Assembly: GCF_900105925.1 (NCBI RefSeq)
Contig: NZ_LT629791.1
Span: forward strand, 4,186,001 to 4,250,000
DNA length: 64,000 nucleotides
Direction: 5' to 3'
DNA from: Jiangella alkaliphila
Lineage (GTDB): Bacteria; Actinomycetota; Actinomycetes; Jiangellales; Jiangellaceae
Shown: piece by piece, positions 33,547 through 41,589 of the stretch
Layout of the letters: each line of letters opens with the position of its first letter
How positions within the stretch are numbered: position 1 is the first letter of the stretch
The notes under the pieces: generated by a model
Told to the model about the DNA's origin: nothing
Database searches by the model: none
Seen by the model: only the letters and a program-made list of their open reading frames with translations
Position numbers and translations under genes: made by a program

Positions 33547-35292
33547 ATGCCCGCCTCGAAGCGTTCCCGGCTGCGCACGCCGACCGCCGTCGCCGCCCTG
33601 GTGGGCACCCTCGTGCTGGCCGCGGTGGCCGTGCTCGGCCCGGTCGTGTGGGGGTCGCCGGCCGAGGCGACGTCGGTGGCCGACCGGATGCTGGGGCCGT
33701 CGGTGGCGCACCCGTTCGGGACCGACGAGCTCGGCCGCGACCTGTTCGCTCGCGTGCTGGCCGCGGCGCGGCTGTCGCTCGTCCTGACCCTCGGCGCGAC
33801 CGCGATCACGATGGCCGGCGGCGTCGTCCTGGGGCTGGTTGCGGCGGTGCTGCCGCGCGTCGCGCGCCGGCTGGTCACCGGCTTCATGGACATCCTGCTC
33901 GCGTTCCCGTGGCTGCTGCTGGTGCTGTTCTTCTCGGCGATCTGGGGCGCCAGCGCGGTCGGCGCGATGCTGGCGATCGGCTTCGCCGGTGTCCCGTCCA
34001 TCGCCCGGCTGGTCTACACGATGGCCTCGTCGCTGTCCGGACGCGACTTCGTCCGGGCCGCGCGCGTGGCCGGCGTCGGCCCGTTGGGGGTGCTGGGCCG
34101 GCACGTGCTGCCCAACATCCGCGGCCCGCTGCTGGTGAACACGGCGGCGACCGCGAGCGTCACGCTGCTGTCGTTCGCCGGGCTGTCCTTCCTCGGCCTG
34201 GGCGTGCAGGCGCCGGAGTACGACTGGGGGCGGCTGCTGCGCGAGGGCATCGCCCGCATCTACCTGAACCCGATGGCGGCGATCGGGCCGGGCCTCGCGA
34301 TCGTCCTCGCCGGCCTGGTGTTCACGCTGGCCAGCGAGGCGCTGGCGAGCCGGCGCGGTCACGGCGTACGCGCCCTCGCCCGGCTGGCGAAGGCCGCGGC
34401 GGGCATCCCGGTGGACGACGTCCCGGACGCCGCCCCCGCCCCGGACCGGGCGCGGCCGGTCGCCGAGGTGCGCGGCCTGCGGGTCGCGTTCCCCGACGGC
34501 GACGGCGGCCTCGTCGAGCGCGTCCGCGGCGTCGACCTGACCGTCGCGCCGGGCGAGACCGTCGGCATCGTGGGGGAGTCGGGCTCGGGGAAGTCGCTGA
34601 CGGCGCTGGCGCTGGCCGGGCTGCTGGCGCGGCCCGCCGTCGTCACCGCCGCCACGCGCACGTTCGACGGCATCGACCTGGCCCGCCCGCTGTCGCGCGC
34701 CGACGCCGGCCGGGTCGGCGCCGGGCTCGGCATGGTGTTCCAGGACCCGCTGACCTCGCTCAACCCCGCGCTCACGATCGGCCGGCAGTTGACCGAGGTT
34801 CCCGAGGTGCACCTCGGGATGTCGCGGTCCCAGGCCCGCGAGCGCGCCGCGGAGGCGCTGCGGGTCGTCAGCATTCCCGAGCCGGAGCGCCGGCTGCGCC
34901 GCTACCCGCACGAGTTCTCCGGCGGCATGCGCCAGCGCGCGATGATCGGCATGGCGCTGACCGGTCGGCCGACGCTGCTGATCGCCGACGAGCCGACCAC
35001 CGCGCTGGACGTCACCGTCCAGCGGCAGGTCATGGCCGTGCTGCGCCGGGCCCAGCGCGACTCCGGCGCGGCCATCGTGTTCATCTCGCACGACATCGCG
35101 CTGGTCTCGGCGTTCTGCGACCGCGTCGTCGTCATGAAGGACGGCCTGGTGGTCGAGGAGCTGGACGCCGGGCGGATCCGACAGGACGCGCAGCACCCGT
35201 ACACGCGGGCGCTGGTGGCCTGCCTGCCCGACATGAGCTCGGACCGCAGCCGGCCGCTGCCGGTGATCGCCGGGGACGGGAGCACGGCATGA
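33547..35292 (+). CDS. fused ABC permease (DppC type) and ATPase (DppD type)
   Basis: 581 aa. Residues 1-270 are the permease with HPFGTDELGRDLFARVLAAA, and the coupling loop SGRDFVRAARVAGVGPLGVL. After a Pro/Ala linker, residues 305-575 are an ATPase: Walker A GESGSGKS, Q-loop FQDPLTSLNPALTI, signature FSGGMRQR, Walker B LLIADEPTTALD and a His switch in ISHDIALV. The fusion ties one channel half to its motor. ATG at 33547 has GGAAGG 6 nt upstream; a GTG two codons earlier overlaps the previous stop. Confidence 0.92.
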   Translation: MPASKRSRLRTPTAVAALVGTLVLAAVAVLGPVVWGSPAEATSVADRMLGPSVAHPFGTDELGRDLFARVLAAARLSLVLTLGATAITMAGGVVLGLVAAVLPRVARRLVTGFMDILLAFPWLLLVLFFSAIWGASAVGAMLAIGFAGVPSIARLVYTMASSLSGRDFVRAARVAGVGPLGVLGRHVLPNIRGPLLVNTAATASVTLLSFAGLSFLGLGVQAPEYDWGRLLREGIARIYLNPMAAIGPGLAIVLAGLVFTLASEALASRRGHGVRALARLAKAAAGIPVDDVPDAAPAPDRARPVAEVRGLRVAFPDGDGGLVERVRGVDLTVAPGETVGIVGESGSGKSLTALALAGLLARPAVVTAATRTFDGIDLARPLSRADAGRVGAGLGMVFQDPLTSLNPALTIGRQLTEVPEVHLGMSRSQARERAAEALRVVSIPEPERRLRRYPHEFSGGMRQRAMIGMALTGRPTLLIADEPTTALDVTVQRQVMAVLRRAQRDSGAAIVFISHDIALVSAFCDRVVVMKDGLVVEELDAGRIRQDAQHPYTRALVACLPDMSSDRSRPLPVIAGDGSTA

Positions 35293-36065
35293 ACGCCCTC
35301 GAGATCGACGACCTCACGGTGCGGTACCGGCGCGAGCTGGCCGTCGACCGCGTGTCGCTGGCCGTGCCGCAGGGCCGGACCGTCGGGCTCGTGGGGGAGT
35401 CGGGCTCGGGCAAGAGCTCGATCGCGAACGCGGTCGTCGGCCTGGTGCGCCCCTCGTCCGGCGACATCCGCGTCGGCGGCGCGAGCGTCACCGGCCGCGG
35501 CGCCACCGTCACCCGCGCGCGGCGGCGCACGCAGCTGATCTTCCAGGACCCGTTCTCGGCCCTCGACCCGCTGATGCCCGTCGGCGCCTCGATCGCCGAG
35601 GCGACCCGGGCGACCGGGCGGCGCTGGTCGCGCGAGGCGAAGGCCGCCCGCGTCCGCGAGCTGCTGGGCCAGGTCCACGTCGACCCGGCCCGCGCGAACG
35701 AGCTGCCGGCGGCGTTCTCGGGCGGTCAGCGCCAGCGCATCACCATCGCCCGCGCGCTGGCCGGCGAGCCCGCCGTGCTGATCGCCGACGAGGTCACGTC
35801 GGCGCTGGACGTGTCGGTGCAGGGCGCCGTCCTCAACCTGCTGCGCGAGCTGCAGCGCGACCTCGACCTGTCGATCCTGTTCATCTCGCACAACCTCGCC
35901 GTCGTGCGCTACATCAGCGACGAGATCTGCGTCATGCGGCACGGGCGGATCGTCGAGGCCGGCGAGACCGAGGCGCTGCTGCGCGACCCGGCCGACCCGT
36001 ACACGCGGGAGCTGCTCAAGGCCGTGCCGGTGCTCGGCCGCCGGATGGAGTTCGAGGACGTCTGA
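35289..36065 (+). CDS. ABC transporter ATPase (DppF type)
   Basis: 258 aa; ATGA overlap with the previous gene. Walker A GESGSGKSS, Q-loop IFQDPFSALDPLMPV, signature FSGGQRQR, Walker B VLIADEVTSALD and FISHNLAVVRYISD are all intact. It pairs with the ATPase half of the fusion protein. Slightly short compared with 320-residue oligopeptide ATPases because it lacks the usual C-terminal iron-sulfur or zinc tail. Confidence 0.92.
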   Translation: MNALEIDDLTVRYRRELAVDRVSLAVPQGRTVGLVGESGSGKSSIANAVVGLVRPSSGDIRVGGASVTGRGATVTRARRRTQLIFQDPFSALDPLMPVGASIAEATRATGRRWSREAKAARVRELLGQVHVDPARANELPAAFSGGQRQRITIARALAGEPAVLIADEVTSALDVSVQGAVLNLLRELQRDLDLSILFISHNLAVVRYISDEICVMRHGRIVEAGETEALLRDPADPYTRELLKAVPVLGRRMEFEDV

Positions 36066-36078
36066 CCGGGAGGTTCGG

Positions 36079-36465
36079 ATGCTGGTGCAGCGCCGTGGCG
36101 ACGACCATCACGACTGGTCCCTCTACGAGGGCCGCGGTCCGGTCGGCGTCGAGTGGTATTTCCGCGAGCGGACCGAGCTGCCGACGTCGGTGATGCTCTA
36201 CCACCTCGAGCCCGGCGCCGAGGAGGGCTCGCACCTGCACCTGGCCGGCGACCCGGCCAGCTGCTCGGAGCTGAGCGAGGACGAGCTGTACCTGGTGGTG
36301 GCCGGCGAGGTCGTCATGACCGTCGCGGACGAAGAGGCCGTGCTGCGCCCGGGCGACGCCGTGTACGTCCCGCAAGGGGTCGCGCACGGGGTTCGGAACG
36401 AGTCCGACGCCCCGGCCGAGCTCGTCCTCCTCTTCGGCCCGCCCGACGGCAACCTGCTCCGATGA
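36079..36465 (+). CDS. cupin-domain protein
   Basis: 128 aa. EEGSHLHLAGDPASCSELSE then DELYLVVAGEVVMTVADEEAVLRPGDAVYVPQGVAHGVRN (first part: DELYLVVAGEVVM) are the two cupin motifs with His and Glu metal ligands. Last gene of the operon, 13 bp after the ATPase with its own GGGAGG. It may be an enzyme or a sensor for the imported compound. Its TGA stop lies within the TGATCAT that starts the adjacent repeat element. Confidence 0.85.
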   Translation: MLVQRRGDDHHDWSLYEGRGPVGVEWYFRERTELPTSVMLYHLEPGAEEGSHLHLAGDPASCSELSEDELYLVVAGEVVMTVADEEAVLRPGDAVYVPQGVAHGVRNESDAPAELVLLFGPPDGNLLR

Positions 36466-36470
36466 TCATC

Positions 36471-36699
36471 GGCGATTGCTGGCGCCCTGGAGCCTGTTGC
36501 TGAATGAGGCTCCGTCCAGGCGAGGTGGGGGGAACAACGCGAAAACGGGCTGAAAATAGGCCCAAGTGGAGGGCCCTTGATCAAATGGCGAAAGCCCACC
36601 TCGCTGACCAGCGCCTTTGCAGCGGCCAAGTTGCCCCGTGGATGAACATCGTTCTCATCTTTCAAAAAGCAACAGGCTCCCTGACACCAGCGATCGCCG
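36471..36699 (+). repeat. direct repeat unit, copy 1
   Basis: 229 bp, near-identical to 37104-37333. One G/A run differs by a base and a few positions differ (for example GCGCCCTGG against GCGCTCTGG). Confidence 0.85.
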
Positions 36700-36776
36700 G
36701 TGACCGGTGGTGTCCACAGGGGCGGGCAAGGGGTGGTCGGCTGCCGAGCGCTGAGTGGGCCGGTGGTGGTCTACTA

Positions 36777-37051
36777 CCGGCGATCGCTGGCGCCCCGGCG
36801 CCAGTGCGGAATGGCGCGGTGCGGGCGTTGCCGAAGAACCTTCGGCGGCCGCCGTTCTCGTCGCGACGCCCGCACCGCCTTGGCTAGCCTGGTCGCTGCA
36901 CCAGGTCGGGCATATCGGGCGCCGGCACGACGACCAGCCTTGCCAAGGGCGGCACCGGGTCGTCGGCGCGTGACGCGGGCAGGAAGATCTCCGGCTTCAG
37001 CGCGTCGACCGCCGAAAGCGCAACAGGCTCCCTCACGCCAGTGGTCGCCGG
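36777..37051. repeat. third MITE-like unit with captured coding remnant
   Basis: Ends resemble those of the two flanking copies, but the interior is unrelated. Minus-strand codons from about 37018 down to a TAG at 36884 read like the tail of a real protein (ALSAVDALKPEIFLPASR; then PLARLVVVPAPDMPDLVQRP), suggesting a captured gene end. Confidence 0.45.
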
Positions 37052-37103
37052 TGACCGGTGGTGGTCGCCTGGTGCAGCCAGCCTGTGGACAGTCAGGACT
37101 ACC

Positions 37104-37333
37104 GGCGATTGCTGGCGCTCTGGAGCCTGTTGCTGAATGAGGCTCCGTCCAGGCGAGGTGGGGGGAAACAACGCGAAAACGGGCTGAAAATAGGCCCAAG
37201 TGGAGGGCCCTTGATCAAATGGCGAAAGCCCACCTCGCTGACCAGCGCCTTTGCAGCGGCCAAGTTGCCCCGTGGATGAACATCGTTCTCATCTTTCAAA
37301 AAGCAACAGGCTCTCTGACACCAGCGATCGCCG
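37104..37333 (+). repeat. direct repeat unit, copy 2
   Basis: 230 bp, same orientation as copy 1 at an offset of 633-634 bp. It ends just before the stop of the siderophore-interacting protein gene. Confidence 0.85.
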
Positions 37334-37344
37334 ATGATCATGGG

Positions 37345-38184
37345 TCAGGCTGGGTCGAAGATCTGGCCGACGGGCTCGCGCTTCTCGGCCTGGAAGGTGT
37401 CCTCGGCGCGCCCGTGCGCCCAGTACGCCGACAGCGACAGCTGCGACCGGTCCAGGCCGCGCTCGGTCGTCAGGTACGGGCGCAGCGACTTCATCGCGCC
37501 GCGCTCGCCGTGGGCGAAGACCTGCACGTGACCGTCGCGCCAGGCGACGTCGCGGAGGGCATCGGCGAGCAGGGTCGTGGTGCCGGGATGGGCGCCGTCG
37601 CGGTGTAGCCACTCGACGCCGACGCCGGGCGGGGCGGTGAGCGGCAGGTGGTCGTCGTCGCCGTCGACCTCGATGAGGGCGACGCCGCGGGCGTCGGGCG
37701 GCATGGCCTCCAACGCCCGGGAGATGGCCGGGATCGCGGCGTCGTCGCCGGCCAGCAGGTGCCAGTCGGCCGCCGGGTCCGGCGCGTACCCGCCGCCGAT
37801 GCCCGACATCGCCAGCAGGTCGCCCTTCTCGGCCGTGGCCGCCCACGGGCCGGCGATGCCCTCGTCGCCGTGCACGACGAAGTCGATGGTGACCTGGCCG
37901 GCGGTCGGGTCGAGGCGCCGCACCGTGTACGTGCGCATGCTGGGCAGGCGCTCCGGCGGCAGCGTCAGGCGCAGCTCGGCGAGGTCGTACGGCGGCGTCA
38001 GGCCGGACTCGGGGTGGGCGAAGTACAGCTTCGTGTAGGCGTCGGTGAAGTCGTTGCCGACGATCGAGGCGTACCCCGGCCCACCGGCGACGATGCGGCG
38101 CAGCCGGGGACTGAGCCACCAGCCGTCCTCGACCGTCAGCACGGTCTGGGCGCCGATGCGGCGGCGGGGAGCGGGCGTGGTCAC
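37345..38184 (-). CDS. siderophore-interacting protein (ferric-siderophore reductase)
   Basis: 279 aa. MRTYTVRRLDPTAGQVTIDF carries the R-x-Y-T-x-R FAD motif of the SIP/ViuB family; HGDEGIAGPWAATAEKGDLL and LLAGDDAAIPAISRALEAM form the rest of the flavin and NAD(P)H sites. It ends with SAYWAHGRAED as in the family. It should release iron from imported siderophores in the cytoplasm. GTG start at 38184. Divergent from the sugar operon; not obviously linked to it. Its stop lies 4 nt from the end of the MITE composite. Confidence 0.92.
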   Translation of the reverse strand: MTTPAPRRRIGAQTVLTVEDGWWLSPRLRRIVAGGPGYASIVGNDFTDAYTKLYFAHPESGLTPPYDLAELRLTLPPERLPSMRTYTVRRLDPTAGQVTIDFVVHGDEGIAGPWAATAEKGDLLAMSGIGGGYAPDPAADWHLLAGDDAAIPAISRALEAMPPDARGVALIEVDGDDDHLPLTAPPGVGVEWLHRDGAHPGTTTLLADALRDVAWRDGHVQVFAHGERGAMKSLRPYLTTERGLDRSQLSLSAYWAHGRAEDTFQAEKREPVGQIFDPA

Positions 38185-38287
38185 GGTGCCGATGGTAGTC
38201 GCGCGATCGGATCGACCGGCCTCAGGCCGCCCTCAGCCCGTCCGGTCCGTGACCCTTGACACTCGCGCGAGGGAGGTCCATCCTACC

Positions 38288-38313
38288 TGACACGTGTCAC
38301 CTAACACGTGTCA
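38288..38313 (+). promoter_or_regulatory. tandem LacI-family operators
   Basis: Two 12-bp palindromic sites, TGACACGTGTCA (38288-38299) and TAACACGTGTCA (38302-38313), start-to-start 14 bp apart, 18 nt or more before the ATG at 38331. A third copy precedes the lacI-type gene at 43905-43916. Confidence 0.8.
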
Positions 38314-38330
38314 GGCCGGAGGGAGCAACG

Positions 38331-39728
38331 ATGCCCCGAATCGATGCCGAGATCAGCCGCCGCGCCGCGCTGGGGATCCTCGGAGCCGGGGGACTGGCGG
38401 GCCTCGGGTTCGCCTGGCCGCGGCTCACCGCCCAGGACATCCCGGGCCGCGGCGACGACGTCCTCACGATCGCGATCCTCGGGACGGCTCAGGACGAGGC
38501 GGCCCGCCAGGGACTGGTGGACGCCTTCCACGAGCGCCACCCCGGCATCCGGGTCCGCATCCAGGCGATCCAAGGGAACGACTGGGGCGACTTCTTCTCC
38601 AAGATCCTCACGATGATCGCGGCCGGGATCCCGCCCGACGTCGTCAACGTCGCCACCGAAGGCACGCAGCTGTTCGCGTCGCGCATGGCCGAGCCGCTGG
38701 ACGAGTACGTGCTGCGCGACGCCGACGAGCTGCGGGACTTCTTCGACGACGTCCACCCCACGCTGCTCGAGGCGTTCATGTACGAGGGCAGCCTGTTCCA
38801 GCTCCCGACCGACTTCAACGCCGCGAACATGTACTACAACACCGAGGCGCTGGAGCTGGCCGGGCTCGAGCGTCCGCCCGACGACTGGACCCGCGACGAC
38901 TTCGTGGCGATGCTCCGCGCGATGCGCTCGGCGAACACGGCGGACTTCGTCCCGTACTTCTGGACGAACCGGCTCTTCGGCGGCCTCGTCCCGTGGCTCT
39001 ACGTCAACGACACCAGCTTCCTCGTCGAGTCGAAGGCGGACGGCGGCCAGTGGTTCTGGGACCGCTTCTACCCGGGCGAGCGGCGCAGTGGCGGCTACCG
39101 CTGGCTGGAGCCGAACGCCGACGACCCGCAGGTCGCCGAGTCGGTGGAGTTCCTGCGCGAGCTGGTCGCCGAGGGTCTCGGCACCCGCCCGGAGGAGGGT
39201 GGCGGCGGGGCGCTGGTCGGCCTGTTCGCGTCCGGGCGCATCGGCACGACGCCGGCCGGCGGCTACTGGGTCCAGGGGCTCAACGACGCCGGGATGACGG
39301 CCGACGGCTTCGACGTCCAGTTCTTCCCGCGGTGGCGGACCCAGCGGCACCAGTTCGGCGCCGCCGGCTACGCGATCATGTCGACGTCGCCGCGCAAGGA
39401 CGAGGCGTGGGAGTGGGTGCGGTTCACCGCGTCGCGCGAGGCGATGGAGCTGGCCTATCCGCTGCCGACCACGACGCCCACCCGCCGGTCGATGCTGAAC
39501 GAGGCCCGGTACGGCACTACGGGACCGGCGCACTGGCAGGTCTTCTACGACACCCTCGACCGGTTCCCCACGACCGGTCCCATCCCGGCGCCGCCGCAGC
39601 AGGCCGCCGTCGAGACCGCCCTGATCAAGAACATCTCCGCCGCGGTGAGCGGCAGCGCCGGCGGCGTTCCGCGCGCGCTGGACACCCTGCAACGCGACCT
39701 CACTCAAGCACTGAGGAGGCAGCCATGA
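38331..39728 (+). CDS. ABC sugar transporter, substrate-binding protein family 1
   Basis: 465 aa. Starts with a twin-arginine-like signal (SRRAALGILGAGGLAGLGF), suggesting Tat export; there is no lipobox Cys. The body is SBP_bac_1: LTIAILGTAQDEAARQGLVD, FHERHPGIRVRIQAI, IPPDVVNVATEGTQLF and YAIMSTSPRKDEAWEWVRF. GGAGGGAG lies 5 nt before the ATG. First gene of a four-gene operon ending in a GH32 enzyme, so the ligand is probably a fructan or a sucrose-type sugar. Confidence 0.9.
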   Translation: MPRIDAEISRRAALGILGAGGLAGLGFAWPRLTAQDIPGRGDDVLTIAILGTAQDEAARQGLVDAFHERHPGIRVRIQAIQGNDWGDFFSKILTMIAAGIPPDVVNVATEGTQLFASRMAEPLDEYVLRDADELRDFFDDVHPTLLEAFMYEGSLFQLPTDFNAANMYYNTEALELAGLERPPDDWTRDDFVAMLRAMRSANTADFVPYFWTNRLFGGLVPWLYVNDTSFLVESKADGGQWFWDRFYPGERRSGGYRWLEPNADDPQVAESVEFLRELVAEGLGTRPEEGGGGALVGLFASGRIGTTPAGGYWVQGLNDAGMTADGFDVQFFPRWRTQRHQFGAAGYAIMSTSPRKDEAWEWVRFTASREAMELAYPLPTTTPTRRSMLNEARYGTTGPAHWQVFYDTLDRFPTTGPIPAPPQQAAVETALIKNISAAVSGSAGGVPRALDTLQRDLTQALRRQP

Positions 39729-40675
39729 CGACCACGGCCCACCCCGTGGCGCCGCCGGCCGAGGCGCCGCCGCCCCCGGCGGCCGGCGGGTCCGCGCGCG
39801 GCCCGGCCTGGCGGCGCCGCACCGTCGTCGGCCTCTTCCTCGCCCCGACGATCATCGGCATCGGCGTGTTCACGCTGCTGCCGATCGTCGCCTCGATCGT
39901 GCTGGCGTTCTTCCGCTGGGACATCATCACCGACCCCGAGTTCGCCGGCCTGAGCAACTTCGCCGACGTCGCCGTCGACCCCACCGTCCGCCGGTCGTTC
40001 GTCAACACCATCCTGTTCGTGTTCGCCGCCGTCTCGTTGCAGCTCGCGGTGTCGCTCGGCCTCGCCGTCCTCGTCGGCCAGCGGATGCCGGGCTGGGTGC
40101 GGACGTTCTTCCGGTCGGTGTTCTTCTTCCCGCTCATCCTGTCCGCGGCCAGCGTCTCCGTCGTCATGCGGTACCTGTTCAACGAGGAGTTCGGCGTCGT
40201 CAACTGGCTGCTCGGGCTGGTCGGGCTGCCCGCCGTGCCGTGGCTGACCAGCGGGTGGTCCGCGGTCGTCGTCGTGCTCGTCTATGTGTGGCAGCAGTTC
40301 GGCTTCACGTTCCTGCTGTTCATCGGCGGGCTGGCGAGCATCCCGAACGACGTCTACGAAGCCAGCGCGATCGACGGCGCCACCGGCTGGCGGCAGTTCC
40401 GCACGATTACGCTGCCGCTGCTGTCGCCGACGATGCTCGTCGCGTGCGTGATGAGCGTGATCTCCGCGCTGCAGGTGTTCGACCAGCCGTGGGTCCTGAC
40501 GCGCGGCGGCCCGGGCGACAGCACGCGCACGGCCGTCATGGTGATCTACGAGTCCGCGTTCCGGCAGCTCGAGTTCGGCCGCGCGAGCGCCGTCGGCGTC
40601 GTCCTCATGGCGCTGATCATGGGCGTCACCGCCCTCCAGTTCCGCCTGTCCCGGCGATTCGTCTTCTACCAGTGA
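39725..40675 (+). CDS. ABC sugar permease (MalF/UgpA type)
   Basis: 316 aa with a Pro/Ala-rich N-terminus then six helices from FLAPTIIGIGVFTLLPIVAS. The coupling EAA loop is YEASAIDGATGWRQFRTITL. Its ATG overlaps the previous stop (ATGA) and has GAGGAGG upstream. Forms the channel with the next gene. Confidence 0.93.
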   Translation: MTTTAHPVAPPAEAPPPPAAGGSARGPAWRRRTVVGLFLAPTIIGIGVFTLLPIVASIVLAFFRWDIITDPEFAGLSNFADVAVDPTVRRSFVNTILFVFAAVSLQLAVSLGLAVLVGQRMPGWVRTFFRSVFFFPLILSAASVSVVMRYLFNEEFGVVNWLLGLVGLPAVPWLTSGWSAVVVVLVYVWQQFGFTFLLFIGGLASIPNDVYEASAIDGATGWRQFRTITLPLLSPTMLVACVMSVISALQVFDQPWVLTRGGPGDSTRTAVMVIYESAFRQLEFGRASAVGVVLMALIMGVTALQFRLSRRFVFYQ

Positions 40676-40685
40676 GGAGGCCGCG

Positions 40686-41576
40686 ATGACCGCCACCACG
40701 CTCGATCCGGCCACCGCCCCGCCCACGCGCCGGCCGGCCCGCATCCGGCGCCGCCTCCGCCCGACGCCGTCCGGTTCGGCCCGCGGGTTCGTCCTGCTGG
40801 TCGCGGCCGCGCTGACCCTCGGCCCGGTGATCTGGACGCTGTCGACGTCGCTGCGCAGCCCGGCCGAGTCGTTCACGCTGCCGCCGCAGCTGATCCCGTC
40901 CGACCCCGACCTGTCGCCGTACCGGCAGGTGTTCGAGCAGGTCGACATGGTGCTGCTGACGCTGAACTCGGCGCTCGTGACCGGCATCATCGCCGTCGGC
41001 CAGATGCTGACGGCGGCGCTGGCCGGCTACGCGTTCGCCCGGCTGGAGTTCAAGGGCCGCGGGCTGTGGTTCGCCGTCGTGCTCGCCACGATGATGGTGC
41101 CGGTGCAGGTCACGATCGTGCCGGTGTTCATGCTGGTCCGCGGCATCGGGCTGTCGGACACGCTGCTCGCGCTGATCCTGCCCGCGATACCGACCGCCTT
41201 CGGCACGTTCCTCATGCGGCAGTACTTCCTCGGCCTGCCTGCCGAGCTGGGCGAGGCGGCCGCGATCGACGGCGCCGGGCTGTGGCGGACGTTCCGCTCC
41301 GTCTATGCGCCGCTCGCGCTGCCGGGGATGGCGATCGTCGGCATCCTCGCGTTCAACTTCCACTGGAACGAGTTCTTCCGGCCGCTGATCTTCTCGATCA
41401 GCGAGGAGAACAACACGCTTCCGCTGGGGCTCGTCTCGCTCCAGGGGAACCTCGGCACCGGCTCGATCTCGGTCGTGCTCGCCGGTGTCGTCCTGTCCAT
41501 GATCCCCGCGCTTATCGTGTTCGTGGTCGGTCAGCGGCCGCTGCGCGCGGGTCTCACCGCCGGAGTCAGCAAGTGA
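40686..41576 (+). CDS. ABC sugar permease (MalG/UgpE type)
   Basis: 296 aa. Helices begin GFVLLVAAALTLGPVIWTLS, and the EAA loop is GEAAAIDGAGLWRTFRSVYA. RBS GAGGAGG 5-6 nt before the ATG. No ATPase gene lies in the operon, so a shared MsiK-like ATPase encoded elsewhere presumably drives it, as is usual in actinomycetes. Confidence 0.93.
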   Translation: MTATTLDPATAPPTRRPARIRRRLRPTPSGSARGFVLLVAAALTLGPVIWTLSTSLRSPAESFTLPPQLIPSDPDLSPYRQVFEQVDMVLLTLNSALVTGIIAVGQMLTAALAGYAFARLEFKGRGLWFAVVLATMMVPVQVTIVPVFMLVRGIGLSDTLLALILPAIPTAFGTFLMRQYFLGLPAELGEAAAIDGAGLWRTFRSVYAPLALPGMAIVGILAFNFHWNEFFRPLIFSISEENNTLPLGLVSLQGNLGTGSISVVLAGVVLSMIPALIVFVVGQRPLRAGLTAGVSK

Positions 41577-41589
41577 ACGGAGCCAGCAC

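Larger units (their letters stand above)
36462..37341. mobile_element. composite of nested MITE-like elements
   Basis: The outer ends are inverted copies of ATGATCATCGGCGAT(T/C)GCTGG (36462 rightwards; 37341 leftwards). Inside are two nearly identical 229/230-bp units in direct orientation (36471-36699 and 37104-37333; one indel and few substitutions) and a third unit with different contents but similar ends (about 36777-37051). Each unit begins CGGCGAT(T/C)GCTGGCG and ends AACAGGCTCC...CGCCG. The inner GGAGCCTGTTGCTTTTT-type ends are the same as those of the IS1182-like element at 43974-45810, so these are probably mobilised by its transposase. No protein is encoded. Confidence 0.75.

Noticed and set aside
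36462-37341. Protein genes in the repeat composite
   Set aside because: Open frames there cross the repeat borders and are identical in both copies because the DNA is; no domain and no RBS.
38294-39724. Long in-frame extension upstream of the first sugar permease
   Set aside because: The extension overlaps the substrate-binding protein in another frame; the permease starts at the ATG at 39725 with an RBS.
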